DNA of 64,000 bases from Agrypnia vestita. Taxonomy: Eukaryota; Arthropoda; Insecta; Trichoptera; Phryganeidae. The DNA lies in assembly GCA_016648135.1 (NCBI GenBank), contig JADDOH010001546.1, forward strand, positions 1-64,000, read 5' to 3'. Below the pieces are notes generated by a model that was given only the letters and a program-made list of their open reading frames with translations, was not told the origin of the DNA and searched no databases. Position numbers and translations under genes: made by a program. Each line of letters starts with the position of its first letter. Positions within the stretch are counted from its first letter, which is position 1. Shown one piece after another: positions 33,391-45,992 of this stretch.

Positions 33391-34053
33391 AAAATTGTCG
33401 CATATCTCTCCACGAACATCGCGAGGAGAATCAGTACTATGCGGTATGCGATAATTTAAAAAAATTGATACTATTCGTATTCATCCACCCAAAGTATATT
33501 CCATCCACAGAAGTGATGTAAGAATATGGTTTGTCATAATAATCCTTAATTATATTATACAATAAACGCTAAAATGTTAATAATATTAGTGCCAGTTATA
33601 TTAGTTCAAAAGACACCAGGTAGGTACTACAACGACGGTCCATACGGTTTGTCGATAGACAGACGACAGACACCATTTGACGAACATCAGTATGAAAGGC
33701 AGCGGACTTGTGTTACCGCCGGAATGGTACATTACATATTTAATTTTAAAAACAACAATAACATTTTTTTGCTAGTTTTAAACTCATATACTTCACATAA
33801 TAAAAAACATTTTTAACATTTATGTAATGTATAAGTTAATAAATAATAACACATAAAAAAAATTAGTCAATTTTTATCTATTAGAGATTTTTCTTTTCAA
33901 ATCACACTAAATAATTATATTATTGATGGATTTGGTGTTAACGTTATAAAGATTAATCATGATGATCATCAATTTCGGAGAAAATATAAACTGTGTTGTC
34001 TCTACTTCGGTTTAATTATAATTTTATATTTTACTATTCGAATAACTCGAATA
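33391..34053. other. Unassigned stretch
   Basis: A loose inverted pair (ATTGTCGCATAT near 33395 and GTATGCGATAAT near 33442) is the only structure seen. Confidence 0.35.
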
Positions 34054-34123
34054 TGAATGATATAATGGAACCTTATTATTAAAATAATTCTATTTTAATA
34101 ATTAGGTTCCATCAGATCATTCA
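34054..34123. repeat. Foldback with ~33-bp arms
   Basis: Arms 34054-34086 and 34091-34123 are inverted complements with about three mismatches around a 4-base loop. The core is TGGAACCT...AGGTTCCA. It is probably a small MITE. Confidence 0.75.
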
Positions 34124-34624
34124 GTACGTTGTGAACTTTAACTTTAATTAAATAAATTAATATAAACTAGTTGTTTTATTTTTTGGTCATTTTTTTCAAA
34201 TTTTTCACACATTTTTCACAAAATGACCAATGAATTTCACAATTCATTGGTCATTTGGTCATTCATTTCATCCTTAAAAAATAACTGCCACTTAAATCAC
34301 TTTACCTTTCTACTATTCACGTGTATAGAGATATCATCTTTATTTTGACCTGTAATCGTGTTCAGAATGCAGGATTTTCTTTCCTATATATTATAAATCG
34401 TTTACGTTATACTGTCACACTGTACGTGTTTTATCTTTGATAATATGTTTTTTAAAATATTCATAATATTATATCGCTTTAGATCGTCAAAGAAACTTGC
34501 GACCATAACGTCTTCTTAGTTATCTAGTACCTCATCACTGGGATAGCTACAACGATTTGAAATTTGTGGCTTTATGTCTGACTTTTCAGTTACCAACAAT
34601 TTTACCATCACGCTGTTTCTCCGA

Positions 34625-35005
34625 ACGTGCAGGCAGAGAGGATATCACACCATTCTGCCTATTCACACTACTCTTGCCTCATTAATTTTCATATTTTTTC
34701 TCATGCACACTCTTCGGTTGTTAAATTTTTCAACAGAGTCATTCTTATTGTTGCTCTATATTTCTGTCGTCTTCAACATTTGCACCATATATTTTCTTTA
34801 CCGTCTGCTCTTCGCTCTCACGTTCCACATGACCAAATCATCTCAGAAACCTTTTCTTTGTTATGTAGATAGTTCTATATTTGCTTTTAATTTGTTTATT
34901 CTGCACCTGCAAATTTTCCGCACATGCGCCTAAGCGATCGCATTTCCACCGCATTAAGTCTACTTTCGTTTTTTTTTTGCTTATTCCAGGCTTCACTTTC
35001 ATACT
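34625..35005 (-). pseudogene. LINE RT C-terminal relic
   Basis: The minus strand gives YESEAWNKQKKNESRLNAVE, MRSLRRMCG, then RFLR-FGHVERES-like and VCMRKNMKINEA-like pieces, and ends EWCDILSAC. This matches the conserved tail of insect LINE proteins (YGSESWxxxKKxESRxNAVEMRxLRxxCG, WFGHVERM, RRACMRxxMxVDEA, WxxxxSAYP). Many stops. It is the same clade as the fossil at 2225-2500. Confidence 0.65.
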
Positions 35006-35757
35006 TAATACTTAGAGAATAAATAAATAAAATTGACCACCATTTAACACCAGAAAGAGTTGTTTTTTTTATATTTAGTTTGTTATTTTCTCAAATTAAT
35101 TGTTATTTTTCTTTATCTTTCATTATAAAGCCGGATACTATAATTATTTTAAAATAAAATAAAAATTTGAGTCCAATAAATACAAAGGTTCTTCATTTTA
35201 TATTGAAGGTTTAGTTTTTATTATCCCGATGAAAGAAAAAGATTTTTCCGAAACCGGTTAAACATAATATTAAACCCAACTGATTAAATGAAATGTCAAT
35301 TGTATAAATTAATTTAAAGATTAAGTTTATTCAGTCACACACACAGTCGCGATGAAATCAAAATGCGTCTGAAACAAACCTCGCTGTTTAAAAAACAAAA
35401 CGAATTTTATTTTATTTGAGCAAAAAAGGACTTCGATCAATGTCCAGTCCCGATCGGAATTGCGAAGTGATTATTAGATGATTATACCGCGCCTCACGTA
35501 CGGGAAAATGGGATCTTTTGTTCGAAGCGGCTTTGATTCAATTTACTGGGGATAAACCCACACGTGTCTGTACGAATATCGGCGAGGCATAATTCCCTCC
35601 CAAGCCTATTCGGAATATGATAATGCAATTTCGAGAAACTATCCGGCGAAATTGCAACAAATCATACCAACATCGCGTACCTGCCTAAGAGCGATTAAAG
35701 AAGCATGCCTCAAAAAATGAACCTTCGCGTTGAGTAAATTCAGCGATACTTTTTCCA
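35006..35757. other. Unassigned stretch
   Basis: I see no gene; 35400-35700 is slightly GC-richer without recognisable features. Confidence 0.35.
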
Positions 35758-35796
35758 GTGTTATCCAGGGATGTGAATAATTTTAAATACATATAT

Positions 35797-36774
35797 ATAT
35801 ATTTGGAGTATGGAGTATGGGGTATCCTTCAGCTCGTCGTGAAGGGGAAGATTGAGGGTCGCAGAGGGGTCGGAAGGGGGCGGCATTCCTGGCTTGGAAA
35901 CATCCGAGAGTGGACCGGGATAAGGCGTCTGATACACATGCTTCTTTAGTGGCACGTGAGCATGCGCAGTATCGACTTTGACAGTGGCATGCTTATTAGT
36001 GGCATGTGTGTATGCACATTGCTAGAAATGAGCATGCCACCTAGTGGCATGCTCAAAAATCAACCGCCAGTTGATTTATAAGCATGCCACTGTCATTCAC
36101 CATAGAGAAGGGGTATCTTTGGAGCATGTGTGAACAGACTTGCTTATTTATGAGCATGCTTATGTCATTCGCGGGCTTCGCGGCTAGTATTATCAATGCG
36201 ATCTTCTCAGTCGGGCGACAAATGAAACAAATATGGCGCGTTGGGGAGATGATAAAACATTACTTTTCGTGACTTATTATAGGAATTACGAATGTCTGTG
36301 GAATACTCGGTCACCGTTGTGTAAAAATAATATAGTAGAAATAATGTTTACGAAACTTTATTAATAGGCAAACTAAAATCAAAATGTGCGGATGGAAACT
36401 GGGGAACTTTTTTGATTTATTGGTTCACTTGAATTTTCTATTTCAGTTTGCAAAGTTTCCATTTTGAACAAGAGCGTCTCTATTCTATGACAAGAGCATG
36501 CCACTAATAAGCATGTGTGTTTGATTGTTAGCTTTGGGCATGCTTATTTATGAGCATGCCACTAATAAGCATGCCAATAATGAGCAAGTGTGTACAGTTG
36601 TTAGGGCATGCTTATTAGTGGCATGCTCATTAGCATGCCAGTAAAGAAGCATGTGTATCTGTACCTTAAGAAGCGTGGAAGAGCTGTTCCGCACTGCCCT
36701 GGACAGGGAAACTTTCTCCCAGAAGATCGCCGACGTCGGGGGGACCCGACAGGGCACATGAAGAAGATACATAT
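35797..36774 (+). pseudogene. RTE-like LINE C-terminus split by a foldback element
   Basis: The left part encodes YGVWGILQLVVKGKIEGRRG, VGRGRHSWLGNIREWTGI up to 35931. The right part (from about 36660) encodes CTLRSVEELFRTALDRETF, QKIADVGGTRQGT* and ends in a GAAGAAG tail at 36767-36774. Both halves match the same LINE C-terminus as at 1574-2029. Between them sits the 35932-36657 foldback. ATACATAT sequences near both LINE edges may be its target duplication. Confidence 0.7.
35931..36659. mobile_element. GCATGC-rich foldback element, inserted in LINE
   Basis: The terminal arms 35931-35948 and 36642-36659 are perfect inverted complements over 18 bp (GATACACATGCTTCTTTA). The first and last roughly 180 bp are built from many direct and inverted units of GCATGCTTATTAGTGGCATG. 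A TCTG at 35928-35931 and at 36658-36661 may be a 4-bp target duplication. The middle (about 36100-36480) is unique and has no recognised coding sequence. I know no named family with this architecture. Confidence 0.75.
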
Positions 36775-37422
36775 TTGAAAACCAAATACAAAATACCTAT
36801 TTTTATTTTTTATTTGCAATACCTTTTTCAAAATGCGTTTTCTGTTTTATTTAAAATACTTTAACAAACATATTTTGTATTTGAAAAATCCAAAATGCTT
36901 ATCCTTCATTTTTTATTTCATACTTTTTACACATTTAATTTCATTAACGCACCCATGGTAAGTGTTGCCAATATTGAGAGCAACTCTCTTCTGTAGCTAG
37001 TGGTAAGGCCAACATTACAATAGATCTGGAAACACCGCAATATTTAAAAGATGATGACAATAGATTAAATTCTATGAACGATATCCTACTGTGAAAACTT
37101 TTCGTTAAATACTCGTTAACCAAGTTCTGCTCTTGTATTCATTTGGTGGAATGATAATGAGACATGTGGTTTATGTAGACGGAACACGAAAGATGAACTG
37201 TTTGAAGAAATATTTGTGTTAAAATCAGCGAAATAAATGACAAAAATCCTAACTAACTAAAAGTATTTTATTTGAATAAAGGTACATATTTTGCATTTTT
37301 TATTTAAATAGTTTTCTTAACGACTATTTTGTATTTTCATTTAAAATAGAATGGTATCCATGTGTTTGCATTTTGAATTTAAATACTTTTAATAAACTGT
37401 TTTGCACATCTCTGGTGGTACC

Positions 37423-38929
37423 TTAGTTTATGGAAAATTTGGTGACACGTCCAATGCGTGATTTAGAGCAACGATTAACAGGTCTGGCTACGAATTAGAA
37501 GACTCATGGTTAAAATCCTGTCAGAATCGAAATAATTTTTTTAGATTAATTCACTATTTATTTTTACATGTGTATTACTGATTATTTATAGAACATACAT
37601 AAATTGTGTTATTTATAATATTTAGAAATTAAAATCACTTTTAATACATTTCTTAATACATAAGATTAGTTAGAAGATAGAACGTCTTAATATGTGACAA
37701 GTAGATACTTTATTTTACGTAATGTATGAGATATGCGAAGGTAGAACCGCAACGTTGTTTATTTAACGGCATGGTAAATATGCATTAGCAAAATATTGCA
37801 ACGACGCGGTATTTTTTGTGCAAAACAAAGCCTTTTTATTTTGTTTTTAAATCGTAAAGAAATGGAAATGTCTGAATAAAGAAAATTTTCATAAATAACT
37901 GCAAAATGACTTGCGAGCATAGTTTTTATAATTAACAAGAATACACTTTGTATTTAACCACTAATTTGTTGACATATTAGCATACAACGTAAACAGTTTG
38001 AAAAATTTAATTGGTTGAAAAACTGTTTTGTTAACATGTGCATTATCGAAGAATAAATTCATGATCTGTTTATAATATATTCTGCCACAAAGAAAACTCA
38101 CGACAAGAGTGCGTGAACGCTGCGCATTTGAATTTTTGGAACAAAAAATCAACAACTATACTAATTTCGAATGTGTGTCTGTCCGTATCTCGCCGTTGTT
38201 AGTCTGGAATTACAACAACAGCACTGATGATAACTTGAGGCTAATGAGGCCCGAGTGTGATATGTCGATCAGCGCGCGGCTCACGTTACACGCAAGGGTC
38301 GTTACAAATTATTATTATGTCCCGTGTTTTTTCACAGGTTTGCGGCTAGTTTTAGTTAATGAAGACTACGGACGTTGTTATTATTTATTTATTACCGGAT
38401 GCGAGATAACATCGCTCCAACATAATCCCCCGTGTGAGAGTCGAGAAATATGCCGTGCGTTTTAAAATATTTGACAGATGAGATATGCAATGACGTACAT
38501 CACAAGTATTCTGATGTATTTTTCCATTGTTTTAGTCATTTATTGCTTACGATGTACCAACTTACTTTTTACTTAAATTTGTTTAAAACATACACCACCA
38601 AAATATATAGACATGGTGCCACGGTTGGTTCCAATAAATTTTACCAATTTAAAAAAAATTACTACGAGCAATTTTGAAACAACAATGAAAAAGAAAAATT
38701 CTTAAAAATTATGTCTTAGTAAAAGAATCACACTTTATTACGAGATATACAACTTCTATTGTAAAAAATCGTTTTGATTACTAGTTTTACAGTTACTTTG
38801 GAGATTTAATTATGAAATATTAAATATTTTAACTGCAATATTTATGTATCTTTAATATACGCGACGAGCGATATTCTTCCGCTGTGACTCAACCCCCTTC
38901 CTAAAGAACGAGATTAATCAATCACAAAG
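37423..38929. other. Unassigned stretch
   Basis: Open frames at 38109-38465 and 38450-38677 (+) have no recognisable domain. A sequence near 37470-37520 is faintly tRNA-like but too weak to annotate. Confidence 0.35.
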
Positions 38930-39135
38930 AGACAAAAAAAAATATATTTTGAAAAAATATTTGATTACCACCGGGACATGAAACTCCAATCCGAAGAACT
39001 AAGATTTACCAATTTCGACATCAACTTTTCATTGCAACGAAACCAAAAAAATATTCGCTAGGTATCGCCAGTATAATTCTATCATTTTTTATAAAATTGT
39101 AACTACACAAAAAAATGTGTTTTCTTAAAAAATAA
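38930..39135 (-). repeat. Degenerate TR repeat (copy 3)
   Basis: Near 38950-39000 lies AAAATATTTGATTACCACCG followed by GGACATGAAACTCC, a decayed version of the AGTATTTT...GGCTACTACCGGGATTCGAA segment of copy 2. Near 39100-39130, AATTGTAACTACAC and GTGTTTTCTTAAA match its outer end. Order and orientation agree with 33130-33390. Confidence 0.5.
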
Positions 39136-40289
39136 AATATATTCAATTATTTTACAATATATCACTTCATAAATACAATCGTATATATTTATCATTTCAG
39201 TAATGTATTCTTCGCATCATTGTATTATATTCAATTTTTATTAATTACCTCCATAAATCAAATCGTTAATATTTTTCTAATATATATTTAGTAATCAACA
39301 AAATGGCTCCAACAGCTAGTTAAAAATATTATATATTTTTTCCACACTCACCGTGAAATACATATGTAAATGAACATTAATATATATAGTATATCCATCT
39401 ATACATGTATATATATATATATATATATACATGTTCATACATTTTTACTTTACCTAAATGTGGAATTCTTTTATACGCGCTTGACTTAAAATGGTGACTT
39501 TTATAAAATGATAAAAATGGAAATAAATGATACATAAATAGGTTTATAAGAAACAAAACAAAGTTTTATAGACGAATATTTACTATTTAAATGACATAAC
39601 ATAACTTACTAAATCACCTAATGTCAGGGACTGGATTGATTCTTCGATTTGGTAAATTTCACCCACACAGAATAGACACAATATGGTTAAGGTCAGTAAA
39701 AGTCACTCAGTTTCATACATTGAGTAATAAAAGACATAACAAGGTACAGGTAATCCTATATATATACGAAAACTCCTGTGTAAATAGGTTTTACAAGATT
39801 TTATTTAAAAATATTACTACCAAGCAATAAATGATAAAATATGAGATATTTATCTTACAATATGAGATCTTTCTAAAATCATACTCAATGTAGGTACAAC
39901 GAACTCCAGATTATCCACTTTTTGGATCAACCGTGATCCTCCATTGTACAATATTTTTTTGCAATACCGAAAAGCATTTTTTCCAAAATTTTGGAAAAGA
40001 TTAAAATTCGAAAAAGGCGAAGTCTACACTTGCAAGGTAAGTTGTAATGAAGCCCTTACATGGCAAAAAACATTACTTTTGATTTCCGCGAAAGCACAGA
40101 TAACTAGATTATAGAGTACTGTTGAATATTCGTGGGAAAATATGAAAAATCAAACAATAAATAATGCTACGAAAAAGCAAATGTATTTTTAAGTTGATAA
40201 AAACTTAATTTAATTAATCGTCTTTGTCAATTAGTTGGACACGCGTAATCGAATGAAATATTTCGAATCAAATAACTGCAATAATAATA
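39136..40289. other. Unassigned stretch with an AT microsatellite
   Basis: 39405-39434 is an AT dinucleotide run inside the palindrome ACATGTATAT...ATATACATGT. No gene recognised. Confidence 0.5.
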
Positions 40290-40441
40290 TTTGAGTCTCA
40301 CAGAGACAAAGCTATTTATATGGAAACTTGTATGAAAATCTTTATATGGTGGTCCAGGGTTTGTGACCTGTAGGAGCTGGCTTAAGTGATCACATTACAC
40401 AATGCAACGTTCACCAATTTCACCGTAAGAACATCCACACA
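40290..40441 (-). repeat. Interspersed repeat family R8, copy 2
   Basis: On the minus strand it reads TTCTTACGGTGAAATTGGTG, AACGTTGCATTGTGTAATG, CACTTAAGCCAGCTCCTACA, then ATATAAATAGCTTTGTCTCT and GTGAGAC, colinear with 47920-48075. Confidence 0.7.
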
Positions 40442-40611
40442 TTATAAAATTTTTGAAAGTTGTATAAATGTTCTAAATCAGTCTCTTTCATATATTCAAA
40501 GGGAGTATGCTAGAGGTATATATGGTCCTTTACATGACGTAGTTATACGTAGATTTCGCAGCTGGTAATGATACCTCTATATTTTTTAAAATAGAATTTG
40601 AAGGGTTGTTA

Positions 40612-40936
40612 TACAGGGTTGATTGGAAAAAATTAATAACCTCGCAGGACTATATTCCCACCTTGATTATGAGTCGAAAATGTTCAAGCAGCTATGATCA
40701 ATAGTTATGGATTTATGCAAAATCAAAGTATGCTTTTTTCAATACGAGTATTTCTGACTTATTTTTTACAAAACGTTGAACTATCATTACATTAGCTTAT
40801 ATCCATTACTAAACATTCATTTTTTTCAATACAAGTTAAATAAAATGGTAAAAACCCAGCAAAAATTCCAATTGGAATGTTTTCCAATTGAATTTGGAGG
40901 GTTTTTATTATTTTATTTGACTTGTATTAAAGGGAA
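40612..40936 (+). repeat. FB1 foldback, left arm plus centre
   Basis: It begins TATACAGGGTTGATTGG, continues with CCTCGCAGGACTATATTCCC and GATTATGAGTCGAAAATG, and passes the AATTCCAATTGGAATG centre. The right arm is cut short after TTTATTTGACTTGTATT. Confidence 0.8.
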
Positions 40937-43900
40937 AAAATTTTCATAGCTTCATTCACCTTACGTCTGATTATCTGTTTGAATTGCTGAACCCATATGT
41001 TTGTTTTAACTGAATGCAGTTAGTAATACTGAGTAAAAATTAACTCTTTTTTTTTTAATTAATGATTATACTTTTCAGACATTTTCCATTAATTTCCGTT
41101 AGTTATTTGATATACTTAATATCAATGTATAATTTATTTTCATTGCAGTAGCTTGTATTGGTGGGCTGGACGACTGATGTAAATAAACCTGTCTAATCAT
41201 TATTAATTATTTGGTTTTAACATTTATAAGAGATTGATTACATTTTGAGTATTAAATTGTAGTACAATTAACAGAAGATAAAATTAGCTTTATCGAGGTT
41301 CAAAATCTTTTTTAAATCAAAAATTTATATTTTTGAGTTAAGGCTTGTTGGAAATAAATGTAAAATATTAAGTTTCGGGAATAGAAAAAGATTTTAATGT
41401 GAAGAAATTTAAAGAAGAATAGAGAAAACAAGCCGTACCACCCGTGAAAAATCACGGGACATAATAATTGCAGGATTTTGAAACTGAAAATTAATGAATA
41501 GAAAACCATTTGTTTTTTTTTAATTGATTTTATTCGCTTAAGCCTAAAACTAAATACAATAAATACAAATATCAAGACCTTGTAATATAGTGGGCGCCCC
41601 TTGCGTGTTATCTAAGCCATTGCGTGTCACACTCTAATTATCCTAATGTTGTAAATCGAGCGTAGTTCCAGCAAGTTACAGGCATTACGGACAGACAAAC
41701 AATGAAATCATTATATTTAGAAGAAACTGGCAACGTAAATTGTAACTGCCGTCGCCATGTGGCCACAAATTGGCTACATGCAGAATGTACACCGCCACCA
41801 CTACTGGGATTATTGACGTTTTAGGATACCTAACTTTCTTATCTTATCTCCATCCATTTATCTATATTTTTCATCTTTTTTTCGGCCGTGTTTGTCTTAG
41901 AAAATAAATCTGTCTTGGTCTTCTTCTTTACTGTAGTCTTTTATTTTTCCTTCTATCATATGCATCCGATCTATTTTCCATTTTCTTCTTAAATGAAACA
42001 AAATCACCAATATAATAAATTAAGCAACACTTACATAACACCGTATTTAACCAGTAAGTAACATGCTAGCTCAAAATTCTCAATCGATAATTAATAATTC
42101 GTGTCGGGCAATTTCAATGTAAACTAAAAAACCAAAATTGTGTTTTGTTTGAATAATCGAGTGGGTTTTATATAGTCGTTCATTAATTTGTCAAAATCAC
42201 AGGTACTCGGAACGAAGCCCATAATTAATAGATGTTTTTTTAATCGCTCATTGATAATAAAAAATCAAGAGAACGTGTTTTTTTCACAAGTGTTCCATCA
42301 ACCGAAATATTAAATTAAAAAATCTAAATCCATAAAAGGACATGACACAGCCACTCCATACTTTAAGGTAATTTATTATCTCCAAACAGCTACAACGCAG
42401 CCTCTTTGCGATGGACCCAAATATAAACTTTCCAATTGCTCTTCAAACAATTTATAAACATTGAAAAAATTTGCTAACCATGTAATTTGTATGTTATTAT
42501 GAGATATTATTTATGCTTTAGACGTGATTAATTTTTACAATGTTTTTGACTAACACCTATCTCTTGGTGAATTCAGCAAAAAAATATTCCCACACAAGAT
42601 GCAAGCTTTAAGTATCTCCGATTACTTGTTTATAAGTCGGTCTCCGGCCAATGCCTATGCGATGCCACGGAGTGTTTCCTGTTTATAACCTATTTTTCCT
42701 ACGTTAAAATCTGCAATTTTATAACATAATTTACCCAAATAATGCAAACAAATACACAGTTAGACATTTTTTATTTTATTTATTTATTTAATTAATAATA
42801 TATATAATATTTTATTACAATGATACCTAGAAAATGTTTACAATTTTTTTTTCGTATTTATATACCTCACCAAAAAGAATTATGATTTTTGTGTGTGGTG
42901 AGGGATAATCATGACTTTGATAATAATTAATAATAATTTTTAATAATGACTTTGCAATGTTTAATGACTGTATCGAAATAGCTAGGTTGCAATATATTCC
43001 CACATTTTGGCTTCTTTCCATCTTTTCCTTCTCAAACCTCATCTTGAAGATGATGATGAAATATATCGCGTCCAGAGATAATTTCAAATCATTATTAAGA
43101 TAACAAACAGAAGCTACAACGAACCGCGTTGGAAAATTGTATTTTCCGATGTAGCATGCCTTTGCAAATGAGGTGTCGGTGACTTATCGCTATTGATATC
43201 GCTTACAATGTTAATAATTTAGTTCAGTTATGTGTATTTCCTCAGATAAAATTTATTTTTATTCATAGTAATACACAATTCTCTATGTAACAACGTTTAC
43301 AAACTAACACAAATGTACTATAATTTCACAATAATTTTTTTGTCGTGAAAGTTAGCTTTTAATTGGCATTTTGTTGAATTCAAAAGAGATCATAGGTCAT
43401 TTAGATTAATAGAATATTCTTAAATGTGTGTTAAGGTAAAAAATAATGAGATTACATTTTAGATTGATTTCGCTAAAGCAGAAATTTAAACATAAAAAGC
43501 CGCCATTTTTATGGCTAGTTAATAATAATTATCCTGTTATATAATTTAATAAATATTTCCTGTTAAAACGTGTTGTGTTCGATGGTAATGTTGTTCTAGG
43601 CTTGGAACGTATTGCCTATAAATATGTTTATCTTCATACATCCTAGAATGAAAAGTTCCTGTAACAAATGAGGTTCAAGAACCAATTACGTTCATTCTAG
43701 AATACCCGACATTTTATAAATACCATAAAAACACACAAGTTTAATAAGCCGCGGTAGTGTTATTCCATCCATGTACGGAAAAAATAATAACATAGGTGTC
43801 TGCACTAACTAGTGCAGTTTGCCATTATTGTAACAAAATTTCGTGATTATAATAAAAACATAATTATATATTTTCTCAGTGTGTATAGGTATAAAAAAAC

Positions 43901-44399
43901 GCTTTTTTTTAAAGGGTTAATAGTGAAATTATTTACTGCGTCGAGCATCATAATAGGTGGTTAACATGTGCAAGATAACGAACAATGCCTCTTGTTACTT
44001 TTATTTATGGCCAGTTCTTTCATAACAATACGTTGATATTTTGTTTCAGTTACACCATCGTTAGGGCTTCCAGGCCCATTGTAGGCAGAGCCTCCATATA
44101 GGGAAATGTACCGACATGAAGCACCGCAGCTGCAGATATAATATGACGGGTGTGATTTAAGGCTGCTCTATCGCCGCGCCCTTTGGCAGTAGGCGTTGAT
44201 CTTCTTCAAAAATCCAGTGACAGCCCAACAAATCTCTATACAAAGTCAAACAGTCAAGAGTATAATAATAAAAAATATATTTATTTTATATTTGAAGAGC
44301 ATTAACTATTTGAAGAAAAAAAACAAACACAGAACAGATAATTTATGAATAAGAAAATGGTTATAAATTTTAATTAAATAACGTTGTGTAAACCACTTA
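40937..44399. other. Unassigned stretch
   Basis: I see no gene or confident repeat in about 3.4 kb of mostly AT-rich DNA. A 10-bp inverted pair CTAGAATGAA/TTCATTCTAG flanks a 40-bp loop near 43644-43703. A GC-richer patch at 44055-44215 is unassigned. Confidence 0.4.
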
Positions 44400-44465
44400 A
44401 ATAATGACTCTACGTCTACCGGTTTCGATACCACCGTATCTTCATCAGGACTGACGTACAACTGA
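44400..44465 (-). repeat. Penelope-like/ribozyme-like motif fragment
   Basis: On the minus strand: CTGATGAAGATACGGTGGTA, then TCGAAACCGGTAGACG. The stem GATAC/GTATC sits between CTGATGA and GAAA, an arrangement like that in 288-385 and 4240-4330 and reminiscent of Penelope-like terminal repeats. One unpaired base after CTGATGA departs from the hammerhead consensus. Confidence 0.35.
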
Positions 44466-45304
44466 CTATCCATTACCTATCCTAATAAATAAATTAATTC
44501 TGAACGGGGGTGTGTAATTGAAAAAAAATATGGTCTTCAAATCTATTATAAACTAGATACAACCCGTCAAAATGACATACTTTTTATTTTAATTTCTGTT
44601 TTACATTATTTAGTAGTTAAAATGTTCTAGCGGTATATAAATTAAAATACCTACGTATCTTATTCTCTTCTATAAAAATATTTTATAACATTTTTTTTAC
44701 GAAAAATATTGCAAATTTTAATTTTTAATAGTTATTTAACAATGACAACATTTTTGTGCAAATTTTTGGCAAAAGTCCAAAAAAATGCACCTTGATAAAA
44801 AGAATTAATAAAAATATAGAATGCAAAATATTTCAGTCGAAAATTATGGTAGTAATAAAACGCCCAATAGCGTGGAGTCATGGTAGCGTTAATGATGGGC
44901 ATTATTAAATAGAGAATTTTATATTTTGATCATGATGATCTTATTCCTTACGAGATTTTAATATGCATATAAAATAACCAATAAAATGCAAAATATAGCA
45001 AAAATAAAACAATAAACACAAGAAAATAAGAGAGCAGAGTCATAATCATGATGTATTTCTTTACATTTACATAAAATGTTTATGCACTGTAATTTAATTT
45101 TACACTAGGACAATTTATCGAGGTTATTAAAGAGCTGTTAAGAATTTGTATTATGGAAAATAAAAGAAATGAATGATTAAAAAATTAATGAAACATATTT
45201 GTTTACCAACGGCATTCGATCTTAGAACTCATCCAATCATTTATACATTTGAGACGCATAATATGTAATCTCTCGTAAATGTTACATGCATCTATCATTT
45301 CATC

Positions 45305-45358
45305 AGATTAATAATATTTTAATATATTTTACAAAATATATTAAAATATTATTAATCT
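45305..45358. repeat. Perfect hairpin, 26-bp arms
   Basis: 45305-45330 and 45333-45358 are perfect inverted complements separated by AC. The stem is almost entirely A+T. Confidence 0.85.
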
Positions 45359-45454
45359 TTTTTTTGACGTACATCCAATAACCATTTCAAATACGATTTT
45401 CAAATGAAAAAAAATTCGTCGTGTCAAGTTTCACAAATTATGTCACAAATAAAA

Positions 45455-45992
45455 GTAACCCATAAAAACCAAGTTTTCATTATACTCCCTTTCGTTGTAA
45501 CAACAATTAAAGACGAATTAAAACATATAACATAACACTAAACTTACAGTAATTTAATATATTTCTAAAATGTCAGATGTTTTGAGCTTTGATAAGACAC
45601 TTCATGCTTTGAAGATTAAATTCTAAAAACATTTGTCGGTCAATTTATATTTTCGACATTCGTAGTGAAGTACCTATTATGTATACCGACGGAGTAATTC
45701 AAATTTAGAAAATATTCCGCGACGTTGTCGGGCCGCCGTTGCTAATCAAACTTTTCTAATGATTCCAATTTGAAAAAACCAATAAAATTTCTAAAAATCC
45801 GAAATTATACTATAATTATTATTTTTTAAACGAAAAATTGATAGATATTTTTGTTCGTCGCCACGAGTCTACCTGCCAAGTTTCAGCTCGATTGGATCAC
45901 GGGAAAAGGGTCATAAATCGATCCAAAGTTTATTTTGACGGCAAGCCGGCAAGCAAGCAGACGCCACGAGTTAATATAAAGGGAGTAAAAAT
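45455..45992. mobile_element. Stowaway-like MITE, family S4 (copy 1)
   Basis: TA (45483-45484) is followed by CTCCCTTT and the right end AAAGGGAG is followed by TA (45986-45987). This is the layout of Tc1/mariner-group MITEs with Stowaway-like ends. The interior has CGACGTTGTCGGGCCGCCG, GATTGGATCACGGGAAAAG and AAGCAAGCAGACGCCACGAG. The 25 bp upstream (AACCCATAAAAACCAAG) also recur before the copy at 60848, so the repeat unit or its target extends outward. No transposase. Confidence 0.7.

Larger units (their letters stand above)
35758..37422. mobile_element. hAT-like element (family H3) containing a nested LINE and foldback
   Basis: The left end CAGGGATGTG starts at 35766 and the right end CACATCTCTG stops at 37414; they pair at 9 of 10 positions. 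Flanking octamers GTGTTATC (35758-35765) and GTGGTACC (37415-37422) agree at 6 of 8, in line with an aged hAT duplication. The interior has ATTTTGTATTT-type repeats at 36860-37400. A LINE tail occupies about 35797-36774 and carries a foldback inside it. No hAT transposase frame is evident. Confidence 0.65.

Noticed and set aside
34574..34933. 119-codon plus-strand hydrophobic frame as a membrane protein
   Set aside because: It is the antisense of a LINE RT fossil on the minus strand.
37470..37520. Third SINE or tRNA-like element
   Set aside because: Only loose A- and B-box similarity, no body shared with families A or B.
38109..38465. 118-codon open frame as a gene
   Set aside because: No domain recognised, and it runs into a second overlapping frame without coding signs.
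39405..39434. AT-repeat palindrome as an origin or promoter
   Set aside because: A dinucleotide microsatellite of this kind arises by slippage, and nothing else supports function.
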